The notes: generated by a model from the sequence alone, not told the origin. Positions 16,591 to 25,534 are shown, counted from the first letter of the stretch. The stretch: DNA of 32,642 bases from Microbacterium sp. (GCA_002703245.1 NZTV01000066.1:1-32642); one strand, 5' to 3'. A program made the numbers and translations.

Positions 16591-16596
16591 GGGGAG

Positions 16597-17376
16597 GTGA
16601 CCGAGTTGAAGCAGGGCAGAGGGCCGCTCTACCGCCTCTACATCGGGCGCCTCCGCCGCAGCCTCACGCCGGAGACGGTCCCGCACCACGTCGCCATGAT
16701 GATCGACGGAAACCGCCGCTGGGCGCGTCAACTGGGATTCGACTCCGCGGCGCACGGCCATCGTGCCGGTGCCGCCAAAATGCGGGAATTCCTACGGTGG
16801 TGCGACGACATCGGCGTGAAGGTCGTCTCGCTCTATCTGCTCTCCAACGACAATCTCCGCAAGCGTGACTCGCAGGAGTTGTCCGACCTCGTGGAGATCA
16901 TCGCGGAGCTGGCCGAGGAGTTGTCGCACGAGCGGGATTGGCGGGTGCAGCACGTCGGCAGATCCGACAATCTCCCCCAGGGGCTGGCCGCCGTCCTCGC
17001 GGACGCGCAGCGGCGCACGTCGGGTCACACCGGTCTGCATGTGAACCTCGCCGTCGGCTACGGCGGTCGCGGGGAGATCGTCGACGCGGTCCGCAGCCTC
17101 ATCGCCGCCCACCACCGCCAGGGCGGGTCTTTGGAAGATCTGGCCGAGAGCCTCACGCCGGAGCAGATCGGCGAGCACCTCTACACCGGTGGCCAGCCCG
17201 ACCCGGATCTGGTCATCCGGACCTCCGGCGAGCAGCGCCTCAGCGATTTCCTGCTGTGGCAGTCCGCGCACAGCGAGTTCTATTTCGTCGAGGCGCTCGG
17301 GCCCGACCTGCGCGAGGTCGACTTCCTGCGCGCGATGCGCGACTACGCCGAACGTGACCGCCGCTACGGCAGCTGA
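16597..17376 (+). CDS. uppS: Cis-prenyltransferase (isoprenyl diphosphate synthase, UppS family)
   Basis: Condenses isopentenyl diphosphate with an allylic diphosphate in cis to make the polyprenyl carrier of cell-wall synthesis. 259 residues. The pyrophosphate-binding motif MMIDGNRRWAR (35-45) has catalytic Asp37; further family blocks are HGHRAGAAKM, LYLLSNDNLRKR, and DLVIRTSGEQRLSDFLLWQ with QSAHSEFYFVE near the C-terminus. Mycobacteria have two such enzymes: a short-chain Z-farnesyl diphosphate synthase (Rv1086) beside a hemolysin III-like gene, and a long-chain decaprenyl synthase. The gene order here matches Rv1086, so a short product is possible, but chain length cannot be read from sequence with confidence. 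Confidence 0.92.
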   Translation: MTELKQGRGPLYRLYIGRLRRSLTPETVPHHVAMMIDGNRRWARQLGFDSAAHGHRAGAAKMREFLRWCDDIGVKVVSLYLLSNDNLRKRDSQELSDLVEIIAELAEELSHERDWRVQHVGRSDNLPQGLAAVLADAQRRTSGHTGLHVNLAVGYGGRGEIVDAVRSLIAAHHRQGGSLEDLAESLTPEQIGEHLYTGGQPDPDLVIRTSGEQRLSDFLLWQSAHSEFYFVEALGPDLREVDFLRAMRDYAERDRRYGS

Positions 17377-17434
17377 CGCGGTCGCGTCACATCCGCGCAT
17401 CCGGGAATTCACCGGCACGTAACGATCGATCCGC

Positions 17435-17584
17435 GTGTCGGGATGGCGCCTCGCGCCCGGCGGTCGTAGCTTCAAGGCATCGGGCAAGGCGCCTGATCGG
17501 GTCGGCCTCGAAGGATCGCGACTCGTGACCCACGGTCGACTCGAGATCCCGGGTACGGGACCCGGAGCGGGGAGTGGGTTGTGA
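17435..17584 (+). CDS. Small overlapping frame upstream of PIN-PhoH gene (PhoAT-like position)
   Basis: A 49-codon frame: GTG 17435 to TGA 17582-17584, bounded upstream by an in-frame TAA at 17420. Its stop overlaps the GTG start of the PIN-PhoH gene by 4 bases (GTGA, 17581-17584), the same coupling used by most operon pairs in this window. The product starts [17 protein letters not shown] and ends TGPGAGSGL; it is basic and Gly-rich, with no membrane segment. In mycobacteria, PhoH2 is reported to be preceded by a small overlapping antitoxin gene, phoAT; position and size match, but I cannot confirm sequence homology. About 69% of third positions are G or C, lower than in neighbouring genes, so a structured 5' leader is the main alternative. 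Confidence 0.4.
   Translation: MSGWRLAPGGRSFKASGKAPDRVGLEGSRLVTHGRLEIPGTGPGAGSGL
17549..17565 (+). promoter_or_regulatory. Small hairpin before the PIN-PhoH start
   Basis: CCGGGT / ACCCGG with a 5-base loop forms a 6-bp stem ending 15 bases before GTG 17581, just ahead of the ribosome site ggggag (17569-17574). It could modulate access to the start; it may equally be incidental in this GC-rich context. Confidence 0.35.
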
Positions 17585-18957
17585 CCTCACGAGCACCACA
17601 CAAGCAGCGCCGACAGGACGAGGGGATCGCGAGCATCGGGGAGACATCCCCGGAAGAACGCGATCAGGCCCTTCGGACCTATGTGCTGGACACCTCGGTT
17701 CTGCTGAGCGATCCGCGTGCGATCTCACGCTTCGCCGAACACAACGTCGTCATCCCCGTGGTGGTGATCTCCGAACTCGAGGGGAAACGCCACGACCCCG
17801 AGATCGGGTACTTCGCCCGTCAGGCGTTGCGGCTCCTGGACGATCTGCGCACCGAGCACGGTCGACTCGACTTCCCCCTCCCGATCGGCGAGGGCGGCAC
17901 GCTGCGCGTCGAGCTGAACAACACCGACGCCTCCGTGCTCCCGTCGGGTATGCGCCTGGGTGACAACGACTCGCGCATCCTCGCGGTGGCGGCGCACCTG
18001 TCGCAGGACGGGACCGAGGTCGTCGTGGTCTCCAAAGACATGCCGATGCGTGTGAAGGCCGCCTCGCTCGGCATCAGCGCCGAGGAGTACCTCGCCGAGC
18101 AGGCCGTGGACTCCGGGTGGACGGGAATCGCCTCCATCGACGTCTCCGGCGATGACATCAGCGACCTCTACGAGAGTGAGGTCGCGGTCAGCGAAGAGGT
18201 CGTCGGCCTCCCGGTCAACACGGGTCTGATCATCCACTCCGAGCGGGGTTCTGCGCTGGGACGGGTCACCGGCGACGGCTCGTACCGGCTCGTGCGGGGC
18301 GACCGCGACATGTTCGGCCTCCACGGCCGGTCCGCCGAGCAGCGCATCGCGATCGACTTGCTGATGGACCCGGATGTCGGGATCGTCTCGCTGGGTGGGC
18401 GTGCCGGGACCGGGAAGTCGGCGCTGGCGCTGTGCGCCGGTCTGGAGTCGGTGCTGGAGCGACAGCAGCAGAAGAAGATCATCGTCTTCCGCCCGCTGTA
18501 TGCCGTCGGCGGTCAGGAGCTGGGCTACCTGCCCGGTGACCAGGGCGAGAAGATGAACCCGTGGGGTCAGGCGGTCTTCGACACGCTCGGTTCGATCGTC
18601 TCGAGCAACGTCTTCGACGAGGTGGTCGAGCGCGGCCTGCTCGAGGTGCTACCGCTGACCCACATCCGCGGGCGCTCGCTGCACGACGCGTTCGTGATCG
18701 TCGACGAGGCGCAATCGCTCGAGCGGAACGTCTTGCTGACGGTGCTGAGCCGCATCGGCCAGAACTCCCGCGTCGTTCTCACGCATGACGTCGGACAACG
18801 TGACAACCTCCGCGTCGGCCGCCACGACGGTGTCGCGTCGGTGATCGAGACGCTCAAGGGACATGACCTGTTCGCGCACGTCACGCTGACGCGTTCGGAG
18901 CGTTCGGCGATCGCCGCGCTGGTCACCGAGCTGCTGGAGGCCGGCGAATTGTCGTGA
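17581..18957 (+). CDS. phoH: PIN domain - PhoH ATPase fusion (PhoH2 type)
   Basis: 458 residues. The N-terminal PIN nuclease domain (about 33-170) begins [13 protein letters not shown] and has the acidic residues Asp37, Glu65 ([10 protein letters not shown]), Asp128 ([10 protein letters not shown]) and Asp153 (SKDMPM). The C-terminal PhoH domain (about 245-455) has Walker [12 protein letters not shown] (272-282), then [17 protein letters not shown], and Walker [11 protein letters not shown] (371-380). PIN-PhoH proteins of mycobacteria are sequence-specific RNA-unwinding ribonucleases acting as toxins with a small antitoxin. The GTG start at 17581 has ggggag 6 bases upstream. It is preceded by 204 bases after uppS that hold the small frame described separately. 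A strong hairpin terminator follows. Function as an RNA helicase-nuclease is inferred from family. Confidence 0.94.
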   Translation: MTSRAPHKQRRQDEGIASIGETSPEERDQALRTYVLDTSVLLSDPRAISRFAEHNVVIPVVVISELEGKRHDPEIGYFARQALRLLDDLRTEHGRLDFPLPIGEGGTLRVELNNTDASVLPSGMRLGDNDSRILAVAAHLSQDGTEVVVVSKDMPMRVKAASLGISAEEYLAEQAVDSGWTGIASIDVSGDDISDLYESEVAVSEEVVGLPVNTGLIIHSERGSALGRVTGDGSYRLVRGDRDMFGLHGRSAEQRIAIDLLMDPDVGIVSLGGRAGTGKSALALCAGLESVLERQQQKKIIVFRPLYAVGGQELGYLPGDQGEKMNPWGQAVFDTLGSIVSSNVFDEVVERGLLEVLPLTHIRGRSLHDAFVIVDEAQSLERNVLLTVLSRIGQNSRVVLTHDVGQRDNLRVGRHDGVASVIETLKGHDLFAHVTLTRSERSAIAALVTELLEAGELS

Positions 18958-18965
18958 TCGGCGAC

Positions 18966-19005
18966 CAGACAGCGGCGGGCCGGTGACGTGGCCCGCCGCC
19001 GTCTG
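18966..19005. terminator. Bidirectional hairpin between phoH and response regulator
   Basis: Outer arms CAGAC / GTCTG and inner arms CGGCGGGCC / GGCCCGCCG around an 8-base loop. It sits between convergent genes, directly after the phoH stop, and has no T-run. Confidence 0.8.
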
Positions 19006-19011
19006 CGGGGA

Positions 19012-19668
19012 TCACTCCCAGCGGTAGCCTGCCCCGCGCACCGTGACGATGTGGTGGGAACCGAGCTTCCCGCGGAGGTACCGCACGTACACGTCCACGA
19101 CGTTCGAGCCGGGATCGAAGTCGAGTCCCCACACGCGGCTGAGTAGCTGCTCTCGGCTGAGCACGCGTCCGGGGCTGCGCAGGAACTGCTCGGCGAGGGC
19201 GAACTCCCGCGCGGAGAGTTCGACCTCCCGGCCGGCCACGGTCGCGCGTCGGCCGAGGATGTCGAGCGTGACATCCCCGTGCGAGACGGCGGTCCCGGCC
19301 GGCTGGGCGTGTTCGCGCAGACGGGACCGGATACGGGCGAGCAGCTCGTCGAAGGTGAACGGTTTCGGGACGTAGTCGTTCGCCCCGGCATCGAGCCCGT
19401 CGACGGTGTTACGCGTGCTCGAGCGCGCCGTGAGCATGATCACCGGGACGGCCGAACCGTGCGCCCGCAGTCGCCGCAACACCTCGAACCCGTCGAGGGT
19501 CGGCAGGCCCACGTCGAGCAACACCAGCGAGACGTCGTCCTCGAGTGCGCGGGCGAGCGCTTCGGCACCGTCCTCGACGATGGCGGTCCCGTAGCCCGCG
19601 GCGTTCAAGCCCCGCTTGACGAAAGACGCGATGCGCGGTTCGTCTTCGACGATGAGGATCAGGGTCAC
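19012..19668 (-). CDS. OmpR/PhoB-family response regulator
   Basis: 218 residues from GTG 19668. The receiver domain (about 1-118) has the acidic pocket Glu8-Asp9, phosphoacceptor Asp52 in LVLLDVGLP, switch Thr80 (IMLTAR) and Lys102 in YVPKPFTFDEL. The winged-helix effector domain (about 125-218) has VELSAREFALAEQFLRSPG, RVLSREQLLSRVWG, NVVDVYVRYLRGKL and ends VRGAGYRW, the normal OmpR terminus. Its start overlaps the stop of the sensor kinase gene as GTGA, so the pair is translated together with the kinase gene first, the reverse of the most common order. The target genes are unknown. The nearest obvious dyad-type operators are elsewhere in the window and no link can be made. Confidence 0.95.
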   Translation of the reverse strand: MTLILIVEDEPRIASFVKRGLNAAGYGTAIVEDGAEALARALEDDVSLVLLDVGLPTLDGFEVLRRLRAHGSAVPVIMLTARSSTRNTVDGLDAGANDYVPKPFTFDELLARIRSRLREHAQPAGTAVSHGDVTLDILGRRATVAGREVELSAREFALAEQFLRSPGRVLSREQLLSRVWGLDFDPGSNVVDVYVRYLRGKLGSHHIVTVRGAGYRWE

Positions 19669-21179
19669 GACGAGGCCTCTCTCTGCAGGACGTCTCCGGC
19701 ACGAACCGGTGCGGGCAATTCGGAAGTCGGGGAGGGCAGGTGGATCGTGAACGTCGCCCCGCCACCGGAGGTGTCGGTCACCTGGCAGTGACCGCCGTGA
19801 CCTTTCGCGATCGCGTCGACGATCGCCAGCCCCAGCCCCGAGCCTCCCACGGGGCGGGCGCCCTGGGCGCGATCGAAGCGCCGGAAGATCCGATGCCGCT
19901 GCGCGCGAGGGATGCCTGCACCGTGATCGCGAACCCACAGCCGCGCGCCCGAGGGTTCCAGCGTGCTCCCGATCTCGATGGGCGATCCGTCGGGTGTGTA
20001 CTTCGCGGCGTTGTCGGCGAGCTGGAGCCAGGCCTGCAACAAGCGGTCCTCGTCGCCGACGACCTTGCCGCGGGCGGTGTGTTCGATCCGCCACCGGTGC
20101 CCGGGGATGACCGCGACCAACTCCCCGATCCGCGCCGTCAACACCGCCAGGCTCACCGGCTTCATGTCGAACTCGTCCCCTTCGACGGTGGCCAGCAGAT
20201 CGATGTCGCTGACCAGACGTGTCATCCGGTCCAGCTCGGCCATCCCGATGTCGCGTGTGGCGATCACATCGTCGCGGTCGTCGGGGTTCATCATCTCCAG
20301 ATGGCCACGGACGATCGTGATCGGGGTCTTGAGCTCATGACGCACATCGTCGAGCAACTGCCGTTGCACGTCGACGGACCCCTCCAGACGGTCCAACATT
20401 TCATTGACCGTGCGGGTCATGTCGGAGATGTCGTCGTTGCCCTGCGGTTTCAGCCGGGGCGACAGGTCCGCCAACGTGATGGTGTCGGCGGCGTCACGCA
20501 GATGTCGGATGGGCGAGAGGAGGCGACCGGCGACGAACCAGGCGACGAAGCCGATCGCGACGACCACCGCGAGGGCGACGGCCCCGAAGGTGATCATCGA
20601 GGCCATCACCGGCTGCAGTTCGGCGTCGAGATCGACGGCTCGCACATAGACACCCGACGCCGGGTCGCCTTCCCGTTCGACGGGGATGGCGATGTACCGC
20701 AGAGTGCCGTGCTCGGTCGACACCGTGCCGAGAACGGTGCCGCCCGCGTCTTCCACCTCGGTCAGCACGGCCTCCACCAGCTCGCTGTCGTCGGCGATGT
20801 CGAACCCCGACAACGTGGTCGGGCGGAACCGCACCTCCCCGTCGACGATCGCAGCCGACCCCTCGTTGCGCGCCGGCACGAGCCGGGCGACCGCGGTCTG
20901 CAGGTACTCCTCCACCGACGCGAAGTCCTCCAACACCAGATCGTCGCCGGAAGCGCCCTCGTCCGCCGGTGCGTCTCCGGCGGTGTCGTCGGTGGTGACC
21001 GCCACCGTACGCAGCTGCTCCACCTGCGTGCGCAGGCGCTCGTCGACGGCGGTCAGCGTGCGTTCCCGCTGTGCCAGGAACGTGACGCCGCCGACGACGA
21101 TCAGTCCGACGGCCGCGACCGTCACGATCGCGGCGAGGATCCGCGCACGTGCGGACAGCGGACGGGAAAGGGCGGACAT
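19665..21179 (-). CDS. Membrane sensor histidine kinase
   Basis: 504 residues. Membrane segments at about 12-35 and 192-217 flank an extracytoplasmic sensor region (about 40-190) with an acidic low-complexity stretch (TTDDTAGDAPADEGASGDD). HAMP follows at about 217-268. The dimerisation domain has the H-box DDVRHELKTPITIV with phospho-acceptor His281. The ATPase has the N-box WLQLADNAAKYTPDG, G1 VRDHGAGIP, the F-box region IFRRFDRA and G2 GGSGLGLAIVDA. Everything needed for an active kinase is present. The ATG at 21179 is supported by a GATAAT box. No binding motif in the sensor region reveals the signal; the overlap with the response regulator gene makes them cognate partners. Confidence 0.94.
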   Translation of the reverse strand: MSALSRPLSARARILAAIVTVAAVGLIVVGGVTFLAQRERTLTAVDERLRTQVEQLRTVAVTTDDTAGDAPADEGASGDDLVLEDFASVEEYLQTAVARLVPARNEGSAAIVDGEVRFRPTTLSGFDIADDSELVEAVLTEVEDAGGTVLGTVSTEHGTLRYIAIPVEREGDPASGVYVRAVDLDAELQPVMASMITFGAVALAVVVAIGFVAWFVAGRLLSPIRHLRDAADTITLADLSPRLKPQGNDDISDMTRTVNEMLDRLEGSVDVQRQLLDDVRHELKTPITIVRGHLEMMNPDDRDDVIATRDIGMAELDRMTRLVSDIDLLATVEGDEFDMKPVSLAVLTARIGELVAVIPGHRWRIEHTARGKVVGDEDRLLQAWLQLADNAAKYTPDGSPIEIGSTLEPSGARLWVRDHGAGIPRAQRHRIFRRFDRAQGARPVGGSGLGLAIVDAIAKGHGGHCQVTDTSGGGATFTIHLPSPTSELPAPVRAGDVLQREASS

Positions 21180-21185
21180 GTCCCG

Positions 21186-21191
21186 ATTATC
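21186..21191 (-). promoter_or_regulatory. -10 box for sensor kinase operon, probably leaderless
   Basis: Minus-strand GATAAT, one base from the TATAAT consensus, lies 6 bases before ATG 21179. It lies in the 38-base gap after fumC, so the two-component operon likely has its own promoter and is not read only from fumC. Confidence 0.55.
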
Positions 21192-21217
21192 GCGCCGAGG
21201 GGCCCCGGCGGTCACGA

Positions 21218-22612
21218 TCAGCCCGGATGGGTCATCGAGAGCAGGTCGAGCTTCTCGTCGAGCTGCTCGAGGGTGATCTCGCCCCGCTCGACGTATCCGA
21301 GGGCGATGACCGCTTCGCGCACCGTGATGCCCTCGGCGACCGAGTGCTTGGCGATCTTGGCGGCGGCCTCGTAGCCGATGACCTTGTTCAGCGGCGTCAC
21401 GATCGACGGCGACATCCCCGCGAAGGCGGCGGCACGCTCGACGTTGGCACGCAGCCCGTCGATGGTCTTGTCGGCCAGGAGTCGGCTGGCGTTGGCGAGC
21501 AGCGAGATCGACTCGAGCAGTGCGGTGCCCATCACCGGGATGGCCACGTTCAGCTCGAACGCCCCCGAGCCGCCGGCCCACGCGATCGTCGCGTCGTTTC
21601 CGATCACGCGGGCGCAGACCATGAGTGTGGCCTCCGGGATGACCGGGTTGACCTTGCCGGGCATGATCGAGGACCCGGGCTGGAGGTCGGGGATGTGCAG
21701 CTCGCCGAGCCCGGTGTTCGGGCCGGAGCCCATCCAGCGCAGGTCGTTGTTGATCTTGGTCAGCGAAACGGCGACGGTCCGGAGCGCTCCGGATGCCTCG
21801 ACCAGCGCGTCGCGGGCGCTCTGGGCTTCGAAGTGGTCCTTGGCCTCGGTGATCGGCAGTTCGGTGTCGGAGACGATCAGCTCGAGGACCTTCTGCGGGA
21901 AGCCCAGCGGGGTGTTGATCCCGGTCCCGGTGGCCGTGCCGCCCAGGGGGACCTCCGCGACACGGGGGATGACGGCCTGCACGCGCTCGATACCGAGACG
22001 GATCTGACGGGCGTAGCCGCCGAACTCCTGTCCGAGCGTGACCGGGGTCGCGTCCATCAGGTGGGTGCGACCGGACTTGACGACCTCCTTCCACTCCTCG
22101 GCCTTGGCCTCCAGCGCCACGGCGAGGTGGTCGAGTCCGGGGATGAGGTCGTCGATGAGTTCCTGCGTGGCGGCGATGTGCACCGACGTGGGGAACACGT
22201 CGTTCGAGGACTGCGAGGCGTTGACGTGGTCGTTGGGATGCACGGGGGAACCGAGCGAGCGGGTCGCGAGGGTCGCGAGCACCTCGTTCATGTTCATGTT
22301 CGAGCTGGTCCCGCTGCCGGTCTGGTACACGTCGATCGGGAACTGGTCGATGTGCGAGCCGGCGATGATCTCGTCGGCGGCGCCGGCGATCGCGTCGGCG
22401 ATCGCGCCGTCGAGGGTGCCGAGCTCCTTGTTGGCCAGCGCAGCGGCCTTCTTGATGCGCGCGAGGGCGACGATCTGCGCCGGGTCCAGCGGATCGCCGG
22501 AGACGGGGAAGTTCTCGACCGCGCGTTGGGTCTGCGCCGCGTAGAGCGCGTTCTTGGGCACGCGCACCTCGCCCATGGTGTCGTGCTCGATGCGGTACTC
22601 GGTGTCGGTCAC
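21218..22612 (-). CDS. fumC: Fumarate hydratase class II
   Basis: Converts fumarate to L-malate in the TCA cycle without an iron-sulfur cluster. 464 residues from GTG 22612, which has gggagg 8-9 bases upstream; the frame is open further but upstream residues do not fit. It starts [16 protein letters not shown], the usual FumC beginning. Family blocks: [34 protein letters not shown] (as HPNDHVN / [10 protein letters not shown]), [26 protein letters not shown], and the superfamily signature [11 protein letters not shown] with the catalytic serine loop. It follows the carbonic anhydrase gene by 29 bases on the same strand and probably shares its transcript. Confidence 0.97.
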   Translation of the reverse strand: MTDTEYRIEHDTMGEVRVPKNALYAAQTQRAVENFPVSGDPLDPAQIVALARIKKAAALANKELGTLDGAIADAIAGAADEIIAGSHIDQFPIDVYQTGSGTSSNMNMNEVLATLATRSLGSPVHPNDHVNASQSSNDVFPTSVHIAATQELIDDLIPGLDHLAVALEAKAEEWKEVVKSGRTHLMDATPVTLGQEFGGYARQIRLGIERVQAVIPRVAEVPLGGTATGTGINTPLGFPQKVLELIVSDTELPITEAKDHFEAQSARDALVEASGALRTVAVSLTKINNDLRWMGSGPNTGLGELHIPDLQPGSSIMPGKVNPVIPEATLMVCARVIGNDATIAWAGGSGAFELNVAIPVMGTALLESISLLANASRLLADKTIDGLRANVERAAAFAGMSPSIVTPLNKVIGYEAAAKIAKHSVAEGITVREAVIALGYVERGEITLEQLDEKLDLLSMTHPG

Positions 22613-22641
22613 GTCGTCGTTCCTCCCGTTTCTCAGGTCGC

Positions 22642-23271
22642 TCAGGCGCCCTCGACGCCCACGATGGTGTCGGGCACGGCCGTGCCCTCGGACAAGCGGT
22701 AGTTGGCGCTGACGACACCGACGGTGCCGGCGGCGACGGCGTCGCTGATCAGCTCGCTCGAGTGCAACAGCTCCGCGACGGTCGCGCGAAGGTGCTCGCG
22801 CCCGACCTCCTCCGGATTCAGCGGTGCGCCGGGGTTCAGCTGCTGGAGCCGGCGTGCGGCCGGCACGATCGGCGCGACCTGACGCCAGATGCGCGGCGGC
22901 AGGGGTGCGGCGTCGACGGCGGTGCTGTCCATCGCGGCGCGCACGGCACCGCACGCGTCGTGACCGAGCACGACGATCAGCGGCACCTCCAGCACCGCCA
23001 CGGCGTATTCCAGGCTGCCCACCACCGAGTCGGAGATGACCTGCCCGGCGTTGCGGACGACGAAGAGGTCGCCGAGGCCCTGGTCGAAGATGATCTCGGC
23101 CGACAGGCGTGAATCCGAGCACCCGAACAGTGCCGCCACCGGCTTCTGCGCCGCGGCGAGCTCGTGACGTCGCTCGACGTCTTGGCGCGGGTGGTGCGGC
23201 TCACCGGCGACGAATCGACGGTTCCCGGCGGCCATGTCGGTCCAGGCGCGTGTGGGGGTGAGGGTGCTCAC
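22642..23271 (-). CDS. Beta-class carbonic anhydrase
   Basis: Zinc enzyme that interconverts CO2 and bicarbonate, supplying bicarbonate to carboxylases and helping pH balance. 209 residues. Zinc ligands Cys51, His104 and Cys107 ([10 protein letters not shown] and GHDACGAV) and the Asp53-Arg55 dyad are all present, followed by [12 protein letters not shown] and SLEYAV, typical of the family. The GTG at 23271 has aggagg upstream and overlaps the stop of the DUF4245 gene as GTGA. It stands between DUF4245 and fumC. There is no transport domain and no signal peptide, so it is cytoplasmic. Confidence 0.96.
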   Translation of the reverse strand: MSTLTPTRAWTDMAAGNRRFVAGEPHHPRQDVERRHELAAAQKPVAALFGCSDSRLSAEIIFDQGLGDLFVVRNAGQVISDSVVGSLEYAVAVLEVPLIVVLGHDACGAVRAAMDSTAVDAAPLPPRIWRQVAPIVPAARRLQQLNPGAPLNPEEVGREHLRATVAELLHSSELISDAVAAGTVGVVSANYRLSEGTAVPDTIVGVEGA

Positions 23272-23906
23272 GATTCCTCCTGCAGCTGTCGGATCTGATC
23301 GGCGACCGACTCGGCGGCAACAACGAGGCTCCCGTCGTCGGTGTCGCCGTAGATGAGGATGGTGTCGGGCCCGGCCTGCGTGGCGAACCCCTGGGTGATG
23401 TTCCCGGTCTCGCCGGCGCCGGAGACGTCGTAGCGGTCCCACGTGATGCCGTCGATGGTGACGGTGTCTTCGGTCTCGGCCCCGCGGAGCACCCGCGAGG
23501 CCCACGCGTCGTCGGCTTCGAAGCCCTGCTCGACACGCAGATATCCCTGGCCGGATTCGGGCACGTAGATGATGGTCCAGGCGCGGACCGCGTCGTCGCT
23601 TTCGACGACGGCGCTGTTGACGCGCCAGGTGTCGGGAAGTTCCGGCACGATCAGGCCGGAGTCTCCTCCCGACTCGATCCGCTGCGCGGTCTCGGCGACA
23701 TCGATCTCCGTCGTCGGGACCTCTCCCCGCGGCACGCCGAGGATGATCACCGCGACGATCCCGAGGGTCACCAGGAGTGCGACGACGAGGTTCCGGACGG
23801 TCTTGCTGGATCGGTAGGCGGCGGAGGACGCCGCCTTACGCGCGGCGGTCTCACCGGGGGTCTCAGGACGGCCGAGCTCTGCGACGACGCGGGGCTCCTT
23901 GGCCAT
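23268..23906 (-). CDS. DUF4245 domain-containing membrane protein
   Basis: 212 residues from ATG 23906. The N-terminus holds LGRPETPGETAARKAASSAAYRSS (as GRPETPGETAARKA), a motif seen in DUF4245 proteins, then one membrane segment (about 37-60) and an extracytoplasmic domain. The C-terminal domain has WTIIYVPESGQGYLRVEQG and ITWDRYDV, and lacks Cys. The function is unknown. It overlaps xseB by one base (TGATG) and the carbonic anhydrase gene by four (GTGA), so it is in the middle of a tight run. It is commonly found next to xseB in actinobacteria. Confidence 0.85.
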   Translation of the reverse strand: MAKEPRVVAELGRPETPGETAARKAASSAAYRSSKTVRNLVVALLVTLGIVAVIILGVPRGEVPTTEIDVAETAQRIESGGDSGLIVPELPDTWRVNSAVVESDDAVRAWTIIYVPESGQGYLRVEQGFEADDAWASRVLRGAETEDTVTIDGITWDRYDVSGAGETGNITQGFATQAGPDTILIYGDTDDGSLVVAAESVADQIRQLQEES

Positions 23907-24154
23907 CACGACGCGGCACCCGAGGGGGCGTCGTCGTCGGGCGTCGAACGGGCCGCATCGAGGCGGCGCTTGGCGCCGAGCAACCACTGTTCGCACCGCT
24001 GTGCGAGCGCCTCCCCGCGCTCCCACAGCCGCAGCGACTCCTCGAGGGTCGGCGCGCCCTGTTCCAACTGCGCGACGACACTGACCAATTCGTCGCGGGC
24101 GTCTTCGAACGACAGATCCGCGACGTCGGTGACGGGGCCCTGCGTCTCGGTCAT
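23906..24154 (-). CDS. xseB: Exodeoxyribonuclease VII small subunit
   Basis: 82 residues, the normal size. XseB subunits bundle around XseA to form the exonuclease VII complex that trims single-stranded DNA from both ends. The helical hairpin [21 protein letters not shown] followed by [22 protein letters not shown] is the family core (shown split: [12 protein letters not shown] / [15 protein letters not shown]). The start overlaps the xseA stop as ATGA (24151-24154), which fits a fixed subunit ratio through coupling. Confidence 0.95.
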   Translation of the reverse strand: MTETQGPVTDVADLSFEDARDELVSVVAQLEQGAPTLEESLRLWERGEALAQRCEQWLLGAKRRLDAARSTPDDDAPSGAAS

Positions 24155-25491
24155 GTCTCCATCCTAGGCGGTGCCGGGGACGCCGCCGACGGCTGTTGCT
24201 CCGCCGCCGCGGGGCGGGCGGAGTCGGCGGTCGCACCCTCGGAGCGTGCGGCGAACGACCCCGACCCGACGGTGATCGCCACCGGCGTCCCCGTGGGCGC
24301 CTGCGCGGCCTCACGGATGATCGCCCCGTCGTCGAGATGGGCGATCGCATACCCCCTCGCGAGGGTGGAGTCGGGGGAGAGGGCGCGCAACGCGGCGCGC
24401 AGCTCCGCGGTGCGGCGACGTTGCGCATCCACGCGTCGTTCGATCGTCTCGCGGCCGCGTGAGACCTGCACCCACAGGTGGTGCGAGCGCGACTCGAGCA
24501 TCGTCTGCGGGTTCCGCATCACCGGCCGCGAGCGGACATGCTCCAGCTGGCTGATGTCGTGGGAGACCCGTTGGGTCAGGCGGCTGCTCAGGCGTGCGCG
24601 CAACTGCGCGACCAGCGCGCGCTGCTCGGCCACGTCGGGGACCACCCGCTTCGCCGCGTCGGTCGGGGTGGACGCGCGCAGATCGGCGACCTCGTCCAGG
24701 AGCGGGCGGTCGTTCTCATGACCGATCGCGCTCACCACGGGGGTCCGGGCCGCCGCCACCGCACGCAGGAGTCGCTCGTCGCTGAACCCGAGCAGGGTCT
24801 GCGGGTCGCCGCCGCCGCGGGCGATGACGATCACGTCCACGTCCGGATCGGCGTCCAGCGCCTGTAGGGCGGCGATGGTCTCGGGTACACACCGGTCGCC
24901 TTGGACGGCGGCGTGCCGGGTGCGGAACTCCACCTGAGGCCAGCGCAGCTCGGCGTTGCGGTGTACATCCTTCTCGGCGTCCGAGCGCTCTCCGGTGATC
25001 AGGCCGATCGTGTGCGGCAGGAAAGGGATCGGGCGCTTGCGCGCCGCGTCGAAGAGGCCCTCGGACCGCAACTGCGCACGGAGCCGCTCGATCCGTTCGA
25101 GCTGCTCGCCCAGGCCCACCTGTCGGAGGGAGGACACCCCGAAGCTGAAGTCCCCCGTCCGGGTGTAGTAGTCGGCCTTCACACACGCCACGACGTGGTC
25201 GCCGACGGTGAACTCGCCCCGCATCCGCTGGCGGACCGAAGACCACAGGCGCACCGAGACCGTGGAGTCGGTGGTCAGATCCTTGATCCGGCCGTAGATG
25301 TTGCCGCCCCGCACGTTCCAGCTGGTGATCTCTCCTTCGACCCACACCGATCCCCAGCGCTCGATGAATCCCCGGATGGTGTCGTTGAGGCGCCCGACGG
25401 AGGTCGGAGCCGACGAGGTGGAATCGCGCGGTGCGACCGAGTCGGGCGGCGGGGCCTGCCCGGCGACGGGTTCGGCGGCGAAGGAGGTCAT
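24151..25491 (-). CDS. xseA: Exodeoxyribonuclease VII large subunit
   Basis: Catalytic subunit of exonuclease VII. 446 residues from ATG 25491, with aaagga upstream. An N-terminal OB-fold (about 33-130) has [20 protein letters not shown] (split: WVEGEITSW / GNIYGRIKD) and [12 protein letters not shown]. The catalytic region (about 140-330) has [64 protein letters not shown] (split: [11 protein letters not shown] / RASTPTDAA). A long helical part follows, then LARGYAI, the conserved C-terminal strand. The Ala/Pro/Ser-rich ends look disordered. It opens the run xseA-xseB-DUF4245-carbonic anhydrase-fumC and diverges from ispH. Confidence 0.96.
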   Translation of the reverse strand: MTSFAAEPVAGQAPPPDSVAPRDSTSSAPTSVGRLNDTIRGFIERWGSVWVEGEITSWNVRGGNIYGRIKDLTTDSTVSVRLWSSVRQRMRGEFTVGDHVVACVKADYYTRTGDFSFGVSSLRQVGLGEQLERIERLRAQLRSEGLFDAARKRPIPFLPHTIGLITGERSDAEKDVHRNAELRWPQVEFRTRHAAVQGDRCVPETIAALQALDADPDVDVIVIARGGGDPQTLLGFSDERLLRAVAAARTPVVSAIGHENDRPLLDEVADLRASTPTDAAKRVVPDVAEQRALVAQLRARLSSRLTQRVSHDISQLEHVRSRPVMRNPQTMLESRSHHLWVQVSRGRETIERRVDAQRRRTAELRAALRALSPDSTLARGYAIAHLDDGAIIREAAQAPTGTPVAITVGSGSFAARSEGATADSARPAAAEQQPSAASPAPPRMET

Positions 25492-25534
25492 CGGGTCCTT
25501 TCCTGGTGCGGGGCGCCCGTTCAGGCCGCGCCCG

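Noticed and set aside
17377..17580. ydaO (c-di-AMP) or another known riboswitch before PIN-PhoH
   Set aside because: The conserved sequence blocks I know for that class are not present; only short generic stems are visible.
17387..17728. 113-residue minus-strand frame over the PIN-PhoH start
   Set aside because: There is no ribosome site or motif and its composition is Arg/Ser-rich; the plus-strand small frame with its GTGA overlap is the better candidate.
19665..22718. A 1017-residue frame that would join fumC-region sequence to the histidine kinase
   Set aside because: The upstream half is an out-of-frame translation of fumC (Arg-rich, no motif). The kinase starts at ATG 21179 with a membrane segment and a promoter box.
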